The notes beneath the pieces are model-generated. The model did not search any database, had not been told where the DNA came from, and worked only from the letters and a program-made list of their open reading frames with translations. The position numbers and the translations under genes are program-made. A stretch of DNA of 64,000 nucleotides from contig NZ_CP078143.1 of the NCBI RefSeq assembly GCF_019891395.1, positions 2,121,001-2,185,000 on the forward strand. The letters are read 5' to 3'. Positions 61,888 to 64,000 of the stretch are shown piece by piece. Position 1 is the stretch's first letter. Each line of letters starts with the position of its first letter. This stretch comes from Nitratireductor kimnyeongensis (GTDB lineage: Bacteria > Pseudomonadota > Alphaproteobacteria > Rhizobiales > Rhizobiaceae).

Positions 61888-62784
61888 TTGATCGTTATCA
61901 TCGGTTCCATCAATCTCGACCTGATCGCAACTGTTCATCGTCTCCCCAAGCCGGGTGAAACGGTGCCAGGCGATACATTCGTCACCGCACCAGGTGGTAA
62001 GGGGGCAAATCAGGCACTGGCTGCAAGGCGCGCCGGCGCGCATACCCGCATTGTCGGCGCCGTGGGCAACGATCCGTTTGCCGGCGAGGCGCTGGAGCTT
62101 TTGAAAGCGGCGGGCGTCGATCTTTCCGCGGTTCATCAAGCGAAAAGTGCCACAGGCACTGCGCATATTCTGGTGGACCGCGAGGGTGAGAATACAATTG
62201 CGGTGGTGCCGGGTGCCAATGCGGACGTCTTGCCGGGCCATGTGGCACAGGCAGTGCTCGCGGCCGGCAATCACGTGCTTCTCCAACTTGAGGTTCCCAT
62301 TGAAACCGTGGCCGCCGCGCTTGAAGCAGCGCGCAAGGCCGAAGCAATTTCGATACTCAACACGGCGCCCTATCGGCCGGAGGCGGTAGAGCTGCTTGGG
62401 GGTGCGGATTATGTGGTGGCCAACGAAACGGAGTTTGATCTCTACGCGGATGCGCTCGCGCTTGAAGGCGAAGGCCGGCGTGCGCGCATGGAAGTATTTG
62501 CGGCAAAGACCGGTCGAACCGTTATTGTCACGCTTGGTGGTGAAGGTGCATGGGCAGCGACCCCGGAGGCCTTTGTTGCCTGTTCCTCCATGAAGATCAC
62601 GCCCATAGACACGGTCGGTGCGGGCGACACGTTTTGCGGCTATCTGGCCGCAGGACTTTCCGAAGGGCTGGAGCTCGAACGGGCCTTGCGGCAGGCAACC
62701 GTGGCCGGAGCGCTGGCCTGCCTTAAGCCGGGTGCACAGCCGGCCATTCCGTTGCGCAGGGATGTCGATAACGCGGCAGCGTGA
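61888..62784 (+). CDS. rbsK: ribokinase
   Basis: A 298-residue PfkB-family kinase. Features: GSINLDLIATVHRLPKPGET, GGKGANQALAARRAGAHTRI near residue 37 and the catalytic DTVGAGDTFCGYLAAGLSEG. The start appears to be TTG 61888 (IVIIGSIN follows); no ATG or GTG lies in frame nearby. It is convergent with the nucleoside hydrolase gene; together the two enzymes could salvage ribose from nucleosides. Confidence 0.87.
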   Translation: MIVIIGSINLDLIATVHRLPKPGETVPGDTFVTAPGGKGANQALAARRAGAHTRIVGAVGNDPFAGEALELLKAAGVDLSAVHQAKSATGTAHILVDREGENTIAVVPGANADVLPGHVAQAVLAAGNHVLLQLEVPIETVAAALEAARKAEAISILNTAPYRPEAVELLGGADYVVANETEFDLYADALALEGEGRRARMEVFAAKTGRTVIVTLGGEGAWAATPEAFVACSSMKITPIDTVGAGDTFCGYLAAGLSEGLELERALRQATVAGALACLKPGAQPAIPLRRDVDNAAA

Positions 62785-62808
62785 GTGGAAATTGAGCGCC
62801 GCCGCCGC

Positions 62809-63750
62809 TCATAACCGCGCCAGCCGCTCCGTCAGCAGCGTGAAGAAGCCATGAGCATCCAGGTCTCGCATGACAAGGGCGTTCTTCGGCCGATCGGTCA
62901 CCTGCCACCAGTCGACCACAGTCATGCCCATGGTGAGTTCGGAGCCGGTCTCGACGGTTACATTGCAGAGGCGTCCCTTGAACAACTCAGGCTCGAGTAG
63001 GTAGGTGATGACACAGGGGTCATGCAGCGGCCCCCCATCGGTACCGTATTTCTCTTCATCGAAGCGCTCGAAGAATTCCAGCAGTTCAGCACAAGCCTCG
63101 CCGACCCTGGTGCCGAGACCTCGAATGGCGTCGATGCGCGCACGTGTCGTGAGAGCCTTGTGTGTGACGTCCAGCGGCATCATCACAATCGGAACACCCG
63201 AGCGCAGCACCACATCGGCCGCATGCGGGTCAACATAGATGTTAAATTCGGCCGTGGGCGTGACATTGCCACCCTCGAAGAAACCGCCCCCCATCAGGAC
63301 GATTTCGCGGATACGAGAGGCTATCCGGGGCTCGCGGTTGAGCGCGAGCGCGATGTTGGTGAGGGGGCCGAGAGGGCACAGGGTGATGTCGCCCTCCTCA
63401 TGATCCATCAGGGACTCAACGATGAAATCGACGGCGTGTTTTTCCTGCAATGGCATCTGAGGCGCTGGCAGGTCAGGCCCGTCGAGCCCGGTCCGACCGT
63501 GAACATGTTCTGCTGTTACCAGATCGCGAACCAGCGGGCGGTTCGCCCCCGCGAAAACTCGTGTCTTGGGTTTGCCAGCGAGTTCGCAGATTTTGCGGGC
63601 ATTCTTCTCTGTCAGTGCCAGCGGCACGTTGCCGGCCACGGTCGTGATGCCCAACACATCCAGCTCCGGACTGCCCAGCGCCAGCAATATGGCCAACGCA
63701 TCGTCCTGACCAGGATCCGTGTCGATAATGATCTTGCGCGCTGCCACCAT
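62809..63750 (-). CDS. nucleoside hydrolase
   Basis: Cleaves nucleosides to base and ribose. 313 residues. The calcium-binding aspartate motif DTDPGQDDALAILL is at residues 10-23, VLGITTVAGNVPL follows, and the HDPCVITYL motif near residue 240 carries the catalytic histidine. Convergent with ribokinase, which suggests a ribose salvage pair. Confidence 0.93.
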   Translation of the reverse strand: MVAARKIIIDTDPGQDDALAILLALGSPELDVLGITTVAGNVPLALTEKNARKICELAGKPKTRVFAGANRPLVRDLVTAEHVHGRTGLDGPDLPAPQMPLQEKHAVDFIVESLMDHEEGDITLCPLGPLTNIALALNREPRIASRIREIVLMGGGFFEGGNVTPTAEFNIYVDPHAADVVLRSGVPIVMMPLDVTHKALTTRARIDAIRGLGTRVGEACAELLEFFERFDEEKYGTDGGPLHDPCVITYLLEPELFKGRLCNVTVETGSELTMGMTVVDWWQVTDRPKNALVMRDLDAHGFFTLLTERLARL

Positions 63751-63802
63751 GCAGAAGCTCCAATATGCTTGAAACGCGTGATTTGAGCGACCATATCAGT
63801 TG

Positions 63803-63864
63803 GGAAGAGAAAAATGCCAACCGGGTTTTTCTCTATCCACGTCGCTCTTTGAGGACTGTTTGAA
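63803..63864 (+). ncRNA. ROSE-like RNA thermometer in the hsp20 5' UTR
   Basis: Two hairpins lie before the hsp20 ATG. The first has perfect arms AGAGAAAAA/TTTTTCTCT (63806-63814, 63826-63834). The second folds as GTC-G-CTC TTT GAG-GAC (63841-63856), covering the ribosome site GAGGA, with a single unpaired G opposite it. That bulged G in the word TCGCT is the hallmark of ROSE elements that control rhizobial small heat shock genes. The 9-nt spacing from AGGA to ATG is normal. Confidence 0.65.
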
Positions 63865-64000
63865 ATGACGCGTATGACTCCCTTCTCGAACCCGCTTCTG
63901 CTTGGGTTCGACAGTATGGAAAAAACGCTCGAGCGCATTGCGAAATCGGGCGATGGCTATCCGCCGTACAATATCGAGCGCATTCGCGCAGAAAATGAGC
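63865..64000 (+). CDS. Hsp20 small heat shock protein (5' part, cut by window end)
   Basis: The first 45 residues of an IbpA/Hsp20-type chaperone: MTRMTPFSNPLLLGFDSMEK, then TLERIAKSGDGYPPYNIER, typical of rhizobial Hsp20 N-termini. The alpha-crystallin domain lies beyond the window. Translation is probably controlled by the thermometer upstream. Confidence 0.88.
   Translation, partial: MTRMTPFSNPLLLGFDSMEKTLERIAKSGDGYPPYNIERIRAENE

Overview
The window looks like a high-GC alphaproteobacterium of the Hyphomicrobiales (Rhizobiales), probably near Phyllobacteriaceae (Mesorhizobium, Nitratireductor, Chelativorans). The grounds are the gene order rph, rdgB, hemW, hrcA, grpE, a Zur/Znu zinc locus with an AztD chaperone, short palindromic intergenic repeats, and a ROSE-like thermometer in front of hsp20. 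This is inference from gene content, not a database match.

Positions 1 to about 19.7 kb belong to an integrative and conjugative element of the FseA/QseM type known from Mesorhizobium ICEs. On the minus strand lie a TraG/VirD4 coupling protein (cut by the window edge), two cargo genes (LysR regulator, methyltransferase), a VirD2-like relaxase broken by an in-frame amber codon, a lytic transglycosylase, DUF736, a TraF-type S26 peptidase, DUF2840 and an AlpA/RdfS-like HTH protein. The control module follows: a QseM-like DUF2285 protein, an fseA-like gene split over two frames joined at a CCC-C +1 slip site, and an element-associated DNA methyltransferase. No integrase, tRNA or att site is visible, so neither end of the element is fixed.

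The cargo at 11.9-19.7 kb is the most interesting part. Four co-directional genes encode a membrane-anchored HerA-like ATPase, a defence-type reverse transcriptase with an FVDD motif, an AbiEii-like nucleotidyltransferase with extra WYL-like and zinc-finger segments, and a large PD-(D/E)XK-like nuclease candidate ending in a SEC-C motif. Tight spacing and a 4-bp overlap suggest one operon. I know of no described system with this set; I propose it as a candidate anti-phage system. A structured 119-nt gap before the RT and a structured region upstream could carry an RNA partner.

20.1-23.7 kb holds two small regulator operons (ArsR-SRPBCC-DUF998-DUF1801 and RibD-type reductase-TetR) that may be element cargo or chromosome. 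23.7-30.3 kb is a likely mevalonate catabolic locus: HMG-CoA lyase, degradative HMG-CoA reductase, a TRAP transporter, and a divergent MocR regulator. 30.4-39.6 kb is a peptide/opine-type ABC transporter locus with M24 peptidase, XRE-cupin regulator, GAF protein and histidinol-dehydrogenase paralogue. 39.6-41.7 kb holds a methyltransferase, a thioredoxin-reductase-like enzyme and an Rrf2 regulator. 41.8-46.5 kb is the zinc uptake locus (zur-znuB-znuC, divergent znuA and aztD, with Zur-box-like palindromes).

46.6-64 kb is ordinary chromosome: CsbD, P450, a repeat-rich gap, yraN-rsmI, an LpoA-like lipoprotein, hemW-rdgB-VOC-rph, hrcA, grpE, TRIC channel, adenosine kinase, EI24, nth, DUF2244, an Ada-like alkyltransferase, ribokinase, nucleoside hydrolase, and the start of hsp20.
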